A stretch of 17,580 nucleotides of DNA from Rikenellaceae bacterium. GTDB lineage: Bacteria > Bacteroidota > Bacteroidia > Bacteroidales > UBA932. Position 1 is the first letter of the stretch. The number at the start of each line of letters is the position of its first letter. Under the pieces are notes generated by a model. It saw only the letters and a program-made list of their open reading frames with translations, did no database searches and had not been told where the DNA came from. The DNA is taken from positions 13,555-31,134 of the forward strand of contig DOSU01000056.1 in assembly GCA_003513895.1 (NCBI GenBank). The letters run 5' to 3'. A program made the position numbers and the translations under genes. Shown in pieces: positions 8,801 to 15,232 of this stretch.

Positions 8801-8947
8801 TTTTATCTTTCCAAGAGCGACATCGAAAGAAGTCTTTCATACCTTGTAATGCTTGCAGATGTTCTAAAAAATCGCGGAGAGAAAGAGAAGGCAGAAGCAA
8901 TAGAGAAGCAAATAAGTGATACTCTTAAGAGAATTCAGGCAGTTTAG
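5885..8947 (+). CDS. DUF2723 membrane glycosyltransferase (TMEM260-like, GT-C fold)
   Basis: A 1020-residue integral membrane protein. The N-terminal half has about a dozen hydrophobic segments, the first at residues 10-29. The first extracytoplasmic loop carries FWDCGEF (35-41) and GHPPG (51-55), the hallmark of DUF2723; Asp37 or Glu40 is the likely catalytic acid, as in other GT-C transferases that use polyprenyl-phosphate sugars. After the last membrane segment a large soluble part begins near residue 600, with the conserved THGDNDTFPLWY near 633 and a helical, TPR-like C-terminal 180 residues. Human TMEM260, a DUF2723 protein, O-mannosylates IPT domains of receptor proteins. I infer a periplasmic protein O-glycosyltransferase; donor sugar and acceptor are unknown. 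Its TAG stop overlaps the TAA of the convergent LuxE-like gene. ATG 5885 fits the promoter at 5842-5849. Confidence 0.87.
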   Translation: MELKKFRLIDNILGAVVLLIASVTYLLTIEDTTSFWDCGEFIASAYKLEIGHPPGNPVFQIIARFFTLFADADKAAMMVNAMSALCSSFTILFLYWTISHLGRRIVEKSGDSLSISNSIAIWGAGAVGALAYTFSDTFWFSAVEGEVYAMSSLFTAAVFWAMLRWEEQADEPHANRWIVLIAFLMGLSVGVHLLNLLAIPALVFIYYYKKYEVTTKRSIYVLLISGVILASILYGIIPYLPKMASWFDLLFVNGFGMPFNSGAVVFMLLLLAASFYGIWYTYKKQNYLWNTIILSFTMIVIGYSSFAVVIIRSQANTPTNENQPDNPFSLVRYLAREQYGSNPLIYGESYSSTYELKTEKYYAKLDGKYEKVNGPVQARYKPESKMLFPRMWSNSSQDHVRFYQTYTEGRGKTIAGTEKKIPLMKDNLKYFFDYQLDWMYFRYFMWNFAGRQNDIHGTTPGDPFRGNWESGIGFLDKARLGDQTTGPDYIINNKAKNHFYLIPLLMGIIGLFYQLGKDKHNWWITMLLFLLTGIAIAVYLNMPPYQPRERDYAYAGSFYAFAIWIGLAVLAIYDVVKKRVPANISAIAVSTVCLIVPVQMASETWDDHDRSNRYTARDLAYNYLNSTEKNSILVTHGDNDTFPLWYIQEVEGVRTDVRIVNTSLLGTDWYIDQMKFKVYESDPLPFSIPKREYLYGTNDVIQIYDQVKKPFPLKVVVDLVSNPEAKVTGQDGQKYSFFAARQLTISVDKQSAIANGIVSAADSAQIVDTITLILPENKDLLTKAELMILDLLANYKWDRPIYFVAMGGDLEIGIRDYLEYSGFAYKFVPIKSKSTLGYPGRVPSEKMYDKVMNVYRWGNMNDPTINIDYQNLLSFTAVISARNIFTQTARSLIIEGKTEKAVAVLDKMQEIMIPAHFPLNCTLLGSLNEHSVLEAVDIYLLAGARDKGIALAEAYTKESFVSIDLFSKLYNGFYLSKSDIERSLSYLVMLADVLKNRGEKEKAEAIEKQISDTLKRIQAV

Positions 8948-9954
8948 CCAAGAAGAAGGTTACAGCCTCTGAGTTCGGAATTTTTAATACGGCCGAGAAT
9001 CTTAAAACCATTCCCGGCTGTTTTTATGCCCATATCTTCTGTTTCTATGAATGAACATGAGTTTACATTTGCAAGGTCAATAATGTTTATTCCCCCTCTT
9101 TTGCCGGTGCCCGCAATACGGAAAGGATTGTTGAGATCCCTGATTAATATCTCCATCCACGGAGGTGTTTGAAAAACCCCGTCACCGCTTGAGTAGGCCT
9201 GTGAGAGCAATTCTGCCATTCCATACTCGGAATGAATATTTTCTACTCCGAAACAGTTTTTTAGAATTTTGTGCAGTTCGTCCCTTTCAATTTCTTTTCC
9301 CCGGCCTTTCATGCCGCCGGTTTCCATAACAATGAGTTCCGGAAATTCAATTTTATATTCGTTTGCAAAGTCGAGAAGCGCAAAGCTTACCCCAAGCAAT
9401 ATGACCTTTTTATTGCTCTTTCTTAAAGATGTAATTTTATTAAACAACTCTCTTCTGTTATTAAGATAGAAACCGCTTTCGCTGCTTCCTGTCATTCGGA
9501 TAAGTTTATCGGCCATATAAACGAGTGAAGATCCTTCTCTTTCGAGGTAAGACGGTAAAAGAGCAAGTATAACATAATCCACCGGATCGCCGTAGAAGAT
9601 GCGGAACCCGTTTAAAAAGCTCGACTCATATAAGGAGATGTCTGATACCGGGTGGTGCGATGGTTCCATTCCGGTTGTGGCACTGCTTGTAAATACTTTC
9701 TCCGGCATACTATTTCCGCTGTAGATATCTTCGCTTTTAAAAAACTGTACGGGAAGAAAGGGAATGGTTTCTATTGATGTAACAGAATCCGGATCTGTTC
9801 CAATATAGCCTAAATATCGCCTGTATGGTTCACAGCTTGAATATTGATGCCGGAAAACTTTAAGGACAACTGTTTCAAATAAAGAAACATTTTTATGACA
9901 GACATCAGACGAACTGTCAATAAAATCTTTGACACACTTTGATGCAGTTTCCAT
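8944..9954 (-). CDS. LuxE-like acyl-protein synthetase homologue (ANL-related)
   Basis: A 336-residue protein resembling the acyl-protein synthetase LuxE family, relatives of the adenylate-forming (ANL) enzymes. Visible motifs are FTSSATTG (88-95), the likely phosphate-binding loop; METGGMKGRGKE (210-221); and HSEYGMAEL (241-249), equivalent to the aromatic-G-x-x-E motif that contacts AMP. Family knowledge: LuxE activates a fatty acid as acyl-AMP, moves it to a cysteine near its own C terminus and hands it to the reductase LuxC. Here Cys331 lies six residues from the end in SELRGCNLLLG, which fits that acyl-transfer site. No luxC, luxD or luxAB is present, so bioluminescence is not suggested; the acyl substrate and acceptor are unknown. 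It starts 12 bases after the GH3 gene and is probably co-transcribed with it. Confidence 0.75.
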   Translation of the reverse strand: METASKCVKDFIDSSSDVCHKNVSLFETVVLKVFRHQYSSCEPYRRYLGYIGTDPDSVTSIETIPFLPVQFFKSEDIYSGNSMPEKVFTSSATTGMEPSHHPVSDISLYESSFLNGFRIFYGDPVDYVILALLPSYLEREGSSLVYMADKLIRMTGSSESGFYLNNRRELFNKITSLRKSNKKVILLGVSFALLDFANEYKIEFPELIVMETGGMKGRGKEIERDELHKILKNCFGVENIHSEYGMAELLSQAYSSGDGVFQTPPWMEILIRDLNNPFRIAGTGKRGGINIIDLANVNSCSFIETEDMGIKTAGNGFKILGRIKNSELRGCNLLLG

Positions 9955-9966
9955 AGACCTAAGTTA

Positions 9967-11499
9967 TTACTCCTCAGAATTTATCCTTATAAGATCTTCT
10001 GCTATCTCTCTGGTGCTGTTTAGCCGGGGAATTTTATTCTGGCCGCCAAGTTTGCCTTTTTCTTTAAGCCATTTGTAAAAAGTACCGTTTTTAAGATTTA
10101 CGACAGATAACCTTTCCATTGTTGAATTTTTGGTTCTCTTCGCCTCGTAGTCAGAATTTTGTTTACATATCTCAAGATCAAGAATATCGGCAAATTTCTC
10201 CAAACTAGCGGGAGGATTTGAAAATTCAATCAACCACTGATGAGAACCCTTGCTGCCGCCTTCCATGAAAAGAGGAGCAACAGTGAAGTTTTCAACAGAA
10301 CAATTTTCGGTCTCACAGGTGGCAGAGAGTGCTCTTTCGGCATTTCCAATCATCAGCTCTTCTCCAAATGCGTTAATAAACAACTGAGTCCTGCCGGTAA
10401 TAATTAATTTGTGTGGCTTTAATGAGGTAAAAGAGACAGAATCTCCTACAAGATACCGCCATAAACCGCCATTTGTTGTGATGATCATTGCATAATTCAC
10501 GCCTGTTTTAACGCTTTCAACTGTGTCGAATTCAACAAAATTACCTGCGAGTGCCTGGCTTAGTTTGTCCAGGGGGATGAATTCGTAAAAAACACCATTG
10601 TTCACCATCAATAGCATAGAACTGTCTTTTGGATCGTCCTGAAAAGCAAAGTATCCCTCAGATGCATTGTAGTTTTCCAAATAATTCATTTTGTCGGATG
10701 GAATTATTCTCTTAAACTCTCTTCGGTATGGTTCAAAATTGATTCCGCCGTGCATAAAAAGTTCGAGATTGGGCCACAATTCATTGATGTTGTTTTTGTT
10801 GGTATAGTCCAGAATTGAATTTAACAGAATGAGATTCCATGAGGGAACTCCGGATATACTTGTAACATCTACACTTTCTGCAATTTTGCAAATCTCGTTT
10901 ACCTTCTCTTCAAAGTCCCCAATGAGGGCGATATGTTTTGGGGGTGTTCTTCTAAGTTCGGCAATTGAAGGTGAATTTTTGAGCAATATTGCAGAAAGAT
11001 CGCCACACTGAGTTCCTCCTTTCCCCGCCAAATCTGTTTTGGCGCTGCCTCCAAGCGTAAGAGCCATACCACTGAGAAGACCGGATTGAGAATTCTGACT
11101 GACATAAGTAGCAAGCATATTCTGCATACCATCGTAATGGCAAGTACTCAGCGATTCGCTTGTGATAGGTATAAATTTACTTTTTGAAGAACTTGTTCCG
11201 CTGGATTTTGCAAACCACTTTATTTTGCTGTCCCACAAAACGTTATCCTCTCCCTGGCGAACTCTGTTTATATATGGTTCGATTTTGTCGTAATCCATAA
11301 GAGGCGCTGTTTTCTGAAACTGAGGAATGGTTGAAACAGAGCTAAAATTATGATCTTTACCAAAAGATGTGTTTGATCCGGACTTCAAAATTCTATCAAA
11401 CCACTCTCTCTGAAAACTCCAGGGATCAATCCTTGTTTCCTCCAGAGTTTTAAGCCTTTTATAGGAGTATAGATGAAAAACTTTCGATATAACAGACAT
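9967..11499 (-). CDS. GH3 family acyl-adenylating protein
   Basis: A 510-residue member of the GH3 family. In plants GH3 enzymes adenylate auxin or jasmonate and join them to amino acids; the substrates of bacterial members are not known to me. ANL-type motifs are clear: the phosphate loop SSGTSSSKSKFIPI (99-112), the adenosine-binding NYNASEGYFA (277-286), YLVGDSV (349-355) and ITGR (367-370), with GEEL at 379-382 in the small C-terminal domain. Length and motif order match full GH3 proteins, so it should be active. The gene follows recO by 33 bases, with its own TAnnTTTG element in the gap, and is followed by the LuxE-like gene after 12 bases. Two adenylating-enzyme homologues in one unit suggest a shared acyl substrate or successive steps, which is inference from position only. 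Confidence 0.88.
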   Translation of the reverse strand: MSVISKVFHLYSYKRLKTLEETRIDPWSFQREWFDRILKSGSNTSFGKDHNFSSVSTIPQFQKTAPLMDYDKIEPYINRVRQGEDNVLWDSKIKWFAKSSGTSSSKSKFIPITSESLSTCHYDGMQNMLATYVSQNSQSGLLSGMALTLGGSAKTDLAGKGGTQCGDLSAILLKNSPSIAELRRTPPKHIALIGDFEEKVNEICKIAESVDVTSISGVPSWNLILLNSILDYTNKNNINELWPNLELFMHGGINFEPYRREFKRIIPSDKMNYLENYNASEGYFAFQDDPKDSSMLLMVNNGVFYEFIPLDKLSQALAGNFVEFDTVESVKTGVNYAMIITTNGGLWRYLVGDSVSFTSLKPHKLIITGRTQLFINAFGEELMIGNAERALSATCETENCSVENFTVAPLFMEGGSKGSHQWLIEFSNPPASLEKFADILDLEICKQNSDYEAKRTKNSTMERLSVVNLKNGTFYKWLKEKGKLGGQNKIPRLNSTREIAEDLIRINSEE

Positions 11500-11520
11500 T
11501 TTTAACTTTTAAAGTTGTCG

Positions 11521-11528
11521 CAAATATA
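11521..11528 (-). promoter_or_regulatory. -7 promoter element of the GH3/LuxE-like pair
   Basis: On the minus strand TATATTTG matches TAnnTTTG exactly, 21 bases before the GH3 ATG (11499) and within the 33-base gap after recO. No TTTG -33 element is visible upstream, where the DNA encodes the end of recO. Confidence 0.5.
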
Positions 11529-11532
11529 ACTA

Positions 11533-12258
11533 TTATTCGAAGACCTCTCTGAGTATCTCCAGAGATTGAATATTAATCGGGTGGCCCATATGGTGCCCCA
11601 AATAGTTTAACATCCCGCTTATGAAGCTGAAACGCTGTCTTCCGGATATTTTCAGCATACCAATGCTATTCTCTCCGCTTTCCAGAATTGAATGTAGAAT
11701 ATGAGAATTTGCCTGATCAATGCAAGTTCCCTGATTTTGTGAAACCGGGCAAAACCGGGCAGAAATTATATCAAAGTATTCGTTTTGAGCAGAAAAATTA
11801 TTTTCAGGAGAATATCCTGCCATTCCTGCAAATTCTACAATAAACCACAAGTGAAAATTTGCATAATTTTCTTCCAGCCCCTCAAGAAGCATTACTGCTC
11901 GTTTTAAGAAACCAAAGAGATCCCTGTTTTGCTCAACTTCTTTTATGCTTCTGTATATCAATTCGCTCACAAATATTGCGATTGTGCTTTTTGATACATT
12001 AGTCCGTATAGACGGCAAATTAAGAAGGGTACGGAACTCCCGGATTGTTTTAAGATCTCCTTTTTCTCCCGGAGTAAGTTCCGCTTCAATTATACTTAGT
12101 GGGTGAAGCTGAGAAATGGCGGCATAGTTTTTGGAACTCCGGCCATTACGGACAATAAATCCCTGGCGACCTCCTGTATTTGAGTATCCATGGACAATGA
12201 GACCGGAATCTTTATATTTCGTTTTATGCAAGACTATGATCTCGGAAGTGAGAATCAT
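11533..12258 (-). CDS. recO: DNA repair protein RecO
   Basis: RecO works with RecR, and in many bacteria RecF, to load RecA on single-stranded DNA coated with SSB and to anneal strands. The 241-residue length is normal. An N-terminal OB-fold domain (about 1-80) is seen from the pattern SEIIVLHKTKYKDSGLIVHG, GRQGFIVRNGR and LHPLSIIEAEL, followed by a helical domain with FHLWFIVEFAGMAGYSP. The CxxC zinc cysteines seen in some RecO proteins are absent; only two scattered cysteines occur in the 165-185 region. Its ATG overlaps the TGA of rdgB by four bases (ATGA), so the two genes are probably translationally coupled. Confidence 0.92.
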   Translation of the reverse strand: MILTSEIIVLHKTKYKDSGLIVHGYSNTGGRQGFIVRNGRSSKNYAAISQLHPLSIIEAELTPGEKGDLKTIREFRTLLNLPSIRTNVSKSTIAIFVSELIYRSIKEVEQNRDLFGFLKRAVMLLEGLEENYANFHLWFIVEFAGMAGYSPENNFSAQNEYFDIISARFCPVSQNQGTCIDQANSHILHSILESGENSIGMLKISGRQRFSFISGMLNYLGHHMGHPINIQSLEILREVFE

Positions 12259-12845
12259 TTTGAGGGAAGATTATTGTTGAGAAAAAAAGACAATTTACGC
12301 ATTGCAATTCCTCTGTGCGAAATGCGGTTTTTCTCGTCTGGAGGAAGTTCTGCGAGCGTTTTGCTAAACCCTTCCGGCAAAAAGAGAGGATCGTAGCCAA
12401 AGCCTCCGCTGCCACTGACTGTTTCAAGGATTGAGCCTTCCAGCGACCCTTCAAACATAAAGAGGCTGCCTTCGCCGAGAATAAGGGCAACAACAGTTAA
12501 AAAGCGGGCCTTTCGGCATGTGGACCCGTTAAGTTCTTTGAGTAGTTTTTGCATGTTTTTTAAGGGATCTGCCTCTAAACCTGCATACCTTGCAGAATAG
12601 ACTCCGGGCCTTCCGTTTAGGAAGTCAACCTCAAGACCCGTGTCGTCTGCAAAGCATGGTTTGCCAAATTTTTCCCAAAGAAAACGAGCCTTCATTTGTG
12701 CATTCTCACTAAGAGTTTCGGCAGTTTCCGGAATATCTTCGGTGAGTCCAAGCTGAGCAGGTACAATTAGAGTAAACCTATCTCCTAAAATTGCCTGCGC
12801 CTCATAAAGTTTGTGTTTGTTGGCAGTTGCAAAAATCAGATCCAT
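12255..12845 (-). CDS. rdgB: RdgB/HAM1 family XTP/dITP pyrophosphatase
   Basis: This enzyme hydrolyses the deaminated purine nucleotides dITP, ITP and XTP to monophosphate and pyrophosphate, keeping them out of DNA and RNA. It has 196 residues, the normal length. Motifs in order are FATANKHKL at the N terminus (phosphate contacts), ADDTGLEVDFLNGRPGVYSA (66-85) with Asp68 as the expected metal or catalytic residue, GSGGFGYDPLF (145-155) and the base-binding NRISHRG (173-179). It is the first gene of a minus-strand unit; recO overlaps its end by four bases. Pairing of a pool-cleaning enzyme with a recombination repair gene is sensible, because excision of deaminated purines creates breaks that need recombination. 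Confidence 0.96.
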   Translation of the reverse strand: MDLIFATANKHKLYEAQAILGDRFTLIVPAQLGLTEDIPETAETLSENAQMKARFLWEKFGKPCFADDTGLEVDFLNGRPGVYSARYAGLEADPLKNMQKLLKELNGSTCRKARFLTVVALILGEGSLFMFEGSLEGSILETVSGSGGFGYDPLFLPEGFSKTLAELPPDEKNRISHRGIAMRKLSFFLNNNLPSK

Positions 12846-12854
12846 AAAAAGAAT

Positions 12855-12886
12855 ATTGCATCAAAGATACTAAAACTTTAAATTTG
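12855..12886 (+). promoter_or_regulatory. Promoter of the S41 peptidase-comF unit
   Basis: The -7 element TAAATTTG (12879-12886) matches TAnnTTTG exactly. A three-of-four -33 element ATTG lies at 12855-12858, with a 20-base spacer. ATG 12912 follows 25 bases later. It overlaps the divergent rdgB promoter, so polymerase binding at the two may be mutually exclusive. Confidence 0.6.
12862..12869 (-). promoter_or_regulatory. -7 promoter element of rdgB-recO
   Basis: On the minus strand TATCTTTG matches TAnnTTTG exactly, 16 bases before ATG 12845. It lies in a 66-base divergent region shared with the S41 peptidase promoter; no TTTG -33 element is visible at normal distance. Confidence 0.5.
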
Positions 12887-12911
12887 TATTTAAGATTATA
12901 AAATTTGAAAA

Positions 12912-14531
12912 ATGAACAGAAAATTAAAAACACTGGTATTTACAGCCACCCTTTTATTCACTGTTGCTCTATCTGCTCAGTCAAGGGAATTTAAAGCCGG
13001 TAAAAGTCTTGATATACAGTTCTCTGTGCTTAGAGAGCTTTCCCTTTTTTATGTAGATTCGATAGAAGTAGACAAGCTTGTAAAAACAGGTATCAATGCG
13101 ATGGTAGAATCGCTTGACCCATATACTGTCTATATTCCCGAAGAAGAAGAAGAGAGCATTGAACTGCTCACAACCGGTTCGTACGGAGGCATTGGTGCTC
13201 TTATTAAGAAGATAGACAGTGGAATTGAAATATCTGAAGTATACGAAAATTCACCCGCGTCAAAAGCAGGGCTTGTTGCCGGAGATGTTATACTCAAAAT
13301 TGACACCATTTCAACACTCGGACTCTCGGTAGAACAGTGTTCTTCCAGAATGAAAGGAACTCCGGGTTCAGAAGTGAAGTTTGTTATAAAAAGACTCAAA
13401 GGAGGAGAAATAAAAGACATTAAAATTGTGCGCGAAAGAGTCCACTTCCCGGATGTTGCTTATTGGGGAATGGTTAGTGATACAGTTGGATACATAAGAA
13501 TAGTAAGCTTTACCCTTGATGGCGCAAAAGATGTGAAAAATGCGCTTTTAAATCTGAAGAAAAGCGGAAAGATGAAGAGGCTGGTTATTGACTTAAGAGG
13601 CAATGGGGGCGGACTGCTGGATGAAGCCGTAAATATCGTCTCTCTTTTCGTTCCATCGGGAACAAAAGTTGTTTCGGCACTTGGCCGTCAAAAACAGACT
13701 GATGCCATCTACTATACCAAAGAGGAGCCGGTGGACACACAGCTTCCTCTTCTGGTGCTTGTTAATTCAGGTTCGGCCTCATCTTCCGAGATAGTTGCAG
13801 GAGCACTTCAGGATCTTGACAGAGCTACAATAGTTGGAACAAAAACTTATGGAAAAGGTCTGGTTCAGTCCATAAGGGATGTTGGTTACAATAACAAAAT
13901 TAAACTAACCACTGCCAAATACTATACTCCAAGCGGAAGATGTGTACAGGCGATCGACTACAATAACAGAAACGAGGACGGCAGCGTTGGGAATATTCCG
14001 GATTCCCTCATAAAAGCATTTAAAACAACCAAAGGAAGAGTCGTTTATGATGGGGGAGGAATTGCTCCTGATGTGAAAATTGAAGCAGAAACCTATAGCC
14101 GCCCGTCACTTTCATTGTTATTTAACGACATTCTTAAAGACTATTCGATTTTGTACTTCAGGGACCATCCTTCAATTGAGTCACCTTCAAAATTTAAACT
14201 TACAGACGAGGAGTTCAATAAGTTTGTGGAGTATGCTTCGGGCAGGGAGTTCGACCACAGAACTGCATCCGAGGTAGACTACGACCGCCTTATGGCAACA
14301 GCCAAAAGAGAGGGTCTAATAAATGAGATGGATAAAGACCTTAAACTAATTGAGTCCAAAATAAAATTGGGGAAAAGCGGATCTATCCGCAAGAATGCCG
14401 ATGAAATTAAATCCCTTCTTGAGGAGGAAATTGTAAGCAGATACTATTTCCAAAGGGGTAGAATAGAGAGTATTATTAGAAAAGACAAACAATTAAAAGA
14501 GGCTATTGTTGCAGATCTTATAAAGTTTTAG
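12912..14531 (+). CDS. S41 family C-terminal processing peptidase
   Basis: A 539-residue exported serine protease of the CtpA/Prc type, which trims or degrades envelope proteins from their C termini. A signal peptide is visible at residues 1-23 (basic start, LVFTATLLFTVAL core, likely cleavage near LSAQ). After a helical segment with the VESLDPYTVYI pattern, a PDZ domain (about 88-165) includes SYGGIGA and the NSPASKAGLVAGD substrate groove. The protease core follows, with RGNGGGLLDEAV (229-240), SGSASSSE carrying the probable nucleophile Ser290, and TYGKGLVQ carrying the general base Lys315; the 25-residue spacing equals that in plant D1 protease. About 170 further residues form a charged helical C-terminal extension found in Bacteroidota members. 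The stop codon overlaps the GTG start of the ComF-like gene by one base. The precise substrate is unknown. Confidence 0.94.
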   Translation: MNRKLKTLVFTATLLFTVALSAQSREFKAGKSLDIQFSVLRELSLFYVDSIEVDKLVKTGINAMVESLDPYTVYIPEEEEESIELLTTGSYGGIGALIKKIDSGIEISEVYENSPASKAGLVAGDVILKIDTISTLGLSVEQCSSRMKGTPGSEVKFVIKRLKGGEIKDIKIVRERVHFPDVAYWGMVSDTVGYIRIVSFTLDGAKDVKNALLNLKKSGKMKRLVIDLRGNGGGLLDEAVNIVSLFVPSGTKVVSALGRQKQTDAIYYTKEEPVDTQLPLLVLVNSGSASSSEIVAGALQDLDRATIVGTKTYGKGLVQSIRDVGYNNKIKLTTAKYYTPSGRCVQAIDYNNRNEDGSVGNIPDSLIKAFKTTKGRVVYDGGGIAPDVKIEAETYSRPSLSLLFNDILKDYSILYFRDHPSIESPSKFKLTDEEFNKFVEYASGREFDHRTASEVDYDRLMATAKREGLINEMDKDLKLIESKIKLGKSGSIRKNADEIKSLLEEEIVSRYYFQRGRIESIIRKDKQLKEAIVADLIKF

Positions 14532-15208
14532 TGAAGAGTCTTATTGATATAATTTATCCGAGACTATGTCCTGTATGCGGGAGGGTTTTATTGAGGGGGG
14601 AGAAACATTTATGTCTTAATTGCCTCTCTGAGTTGCCTTTGACTTATTTCTGGAACTGGAAAGAAAACCCTGCCGAACAAATTTTCTGGGGCAGGGTTTA
14701 TTTTGAAAGAGTAGCTTCTCTGATTTTGTACAGGGCCGAAAGTCCATACCGCTCCATTATCCATGAATTTAAATACAACAATCAGGTTTCGCTGGGCCGC
14801 TTTATGGGAAGCATGCTCGGAAAGAGACTAAAAGAGAGTGGGCTGTATAATAATATCGATGTTATTATTCCGGTACCTCTGCATCCTTTAAAAAAATGGA
14901 AGAGGGGCTTCAATCAGGCAGAAATTATTGCAAGAGCTATATCTAAAGAGATGAAAATTCCGGTACTCACAGGGGTTCTTGTGAGATCTAGATTTACAGC
15001 CACTCAAACAAAAAATGACCCTCAGCACCGATGGCGAAATGTCGAAAAAGCTTTTAAAATCAGAAACTCAGGAAAAATTGAGGGATCTGGGATTCTTCTT
15101 GTAGACGATGTACTCACTACCGGAGCAACACTTGAGGCATGCGGAACGGCTCTGCTTGAGGCAAAAGGGAGCAGGGTGAGTGTGGCTACTTTAGCATTTG
15201 TTGAATAA
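14531..15208 (+). CDS. ComF family phosphoribosyltransferase-like protein
   Basis: A 225-residue ComF-type protein. An N-terminal zinc ribbon has Cys13, Cys16, Cys28 and Cys31 (CPVCGR and CLNC), and the C-terminal part is a type I phosphoribosyltransferase fold with the PRPP loop VDDVLTTGAT (191-200) preceded by RGFNQAEIIA. In naturally competent bacteria ComF acts in the cytoplasm on incoming single-stranded DNA and interacts with the ComFA helicase and DprA; many non-competent bacteria carry homologues of unsettled role. The start is GTG 14531, which overlaps the TAG of the protease gene (TAGTG), so translation is probably coupled. No other competence gene is in the window. Confidence 0.92.
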   Translation: MKSLIDIIYPRLCPVCGRVLLRGEKHLCLNCLSELPLTYFWNWKENPAEQIFWGRVYFERVASLILYRAESPYRSIIHEFKYNNQVSLGRFMGSMLGKRLKESGLYNNIDVIIPVPLHPLKKWKRGFNQAEIIARAISKEMKIPVLTGVLVRSRFTATQTKNDPQHRWRNVEKAFKIRNSGKIEGSGILLVDDVLTTGATLEACGTALLEAKGSRVSVATLAFVE

Positions 15209-15222
15209 TTCTAGTAAGTTTG
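15190..15222 (+). promoter_or_regulatory. Promoter of cdaA-mutS2
   Basis: TAAGTTTG (15215-15222) matches TAnnTTTG exactly, in the 24-base gap after the ComF-like gene, with a weak -33 TTTA at 15190-15193 and a 21-base spacer. The leader to ATG 15233 would be very short. Confidence 0.45.
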
Positions 15223-15232
15223 TAGTGATTTT

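Noticed and set aside
8944..9954. Bioluminescence (lux) operon
   Set aside because: Only a LuxE-like protein is present; no luciferase, LuxC or LuxD homologue is nearby, and such LuxE-like proteins occur in non-luminous bacteria.
14531..15208. Natural competence locus
   Set aside because: A single ComF-like gene without other competence genes is not evidence of competence.
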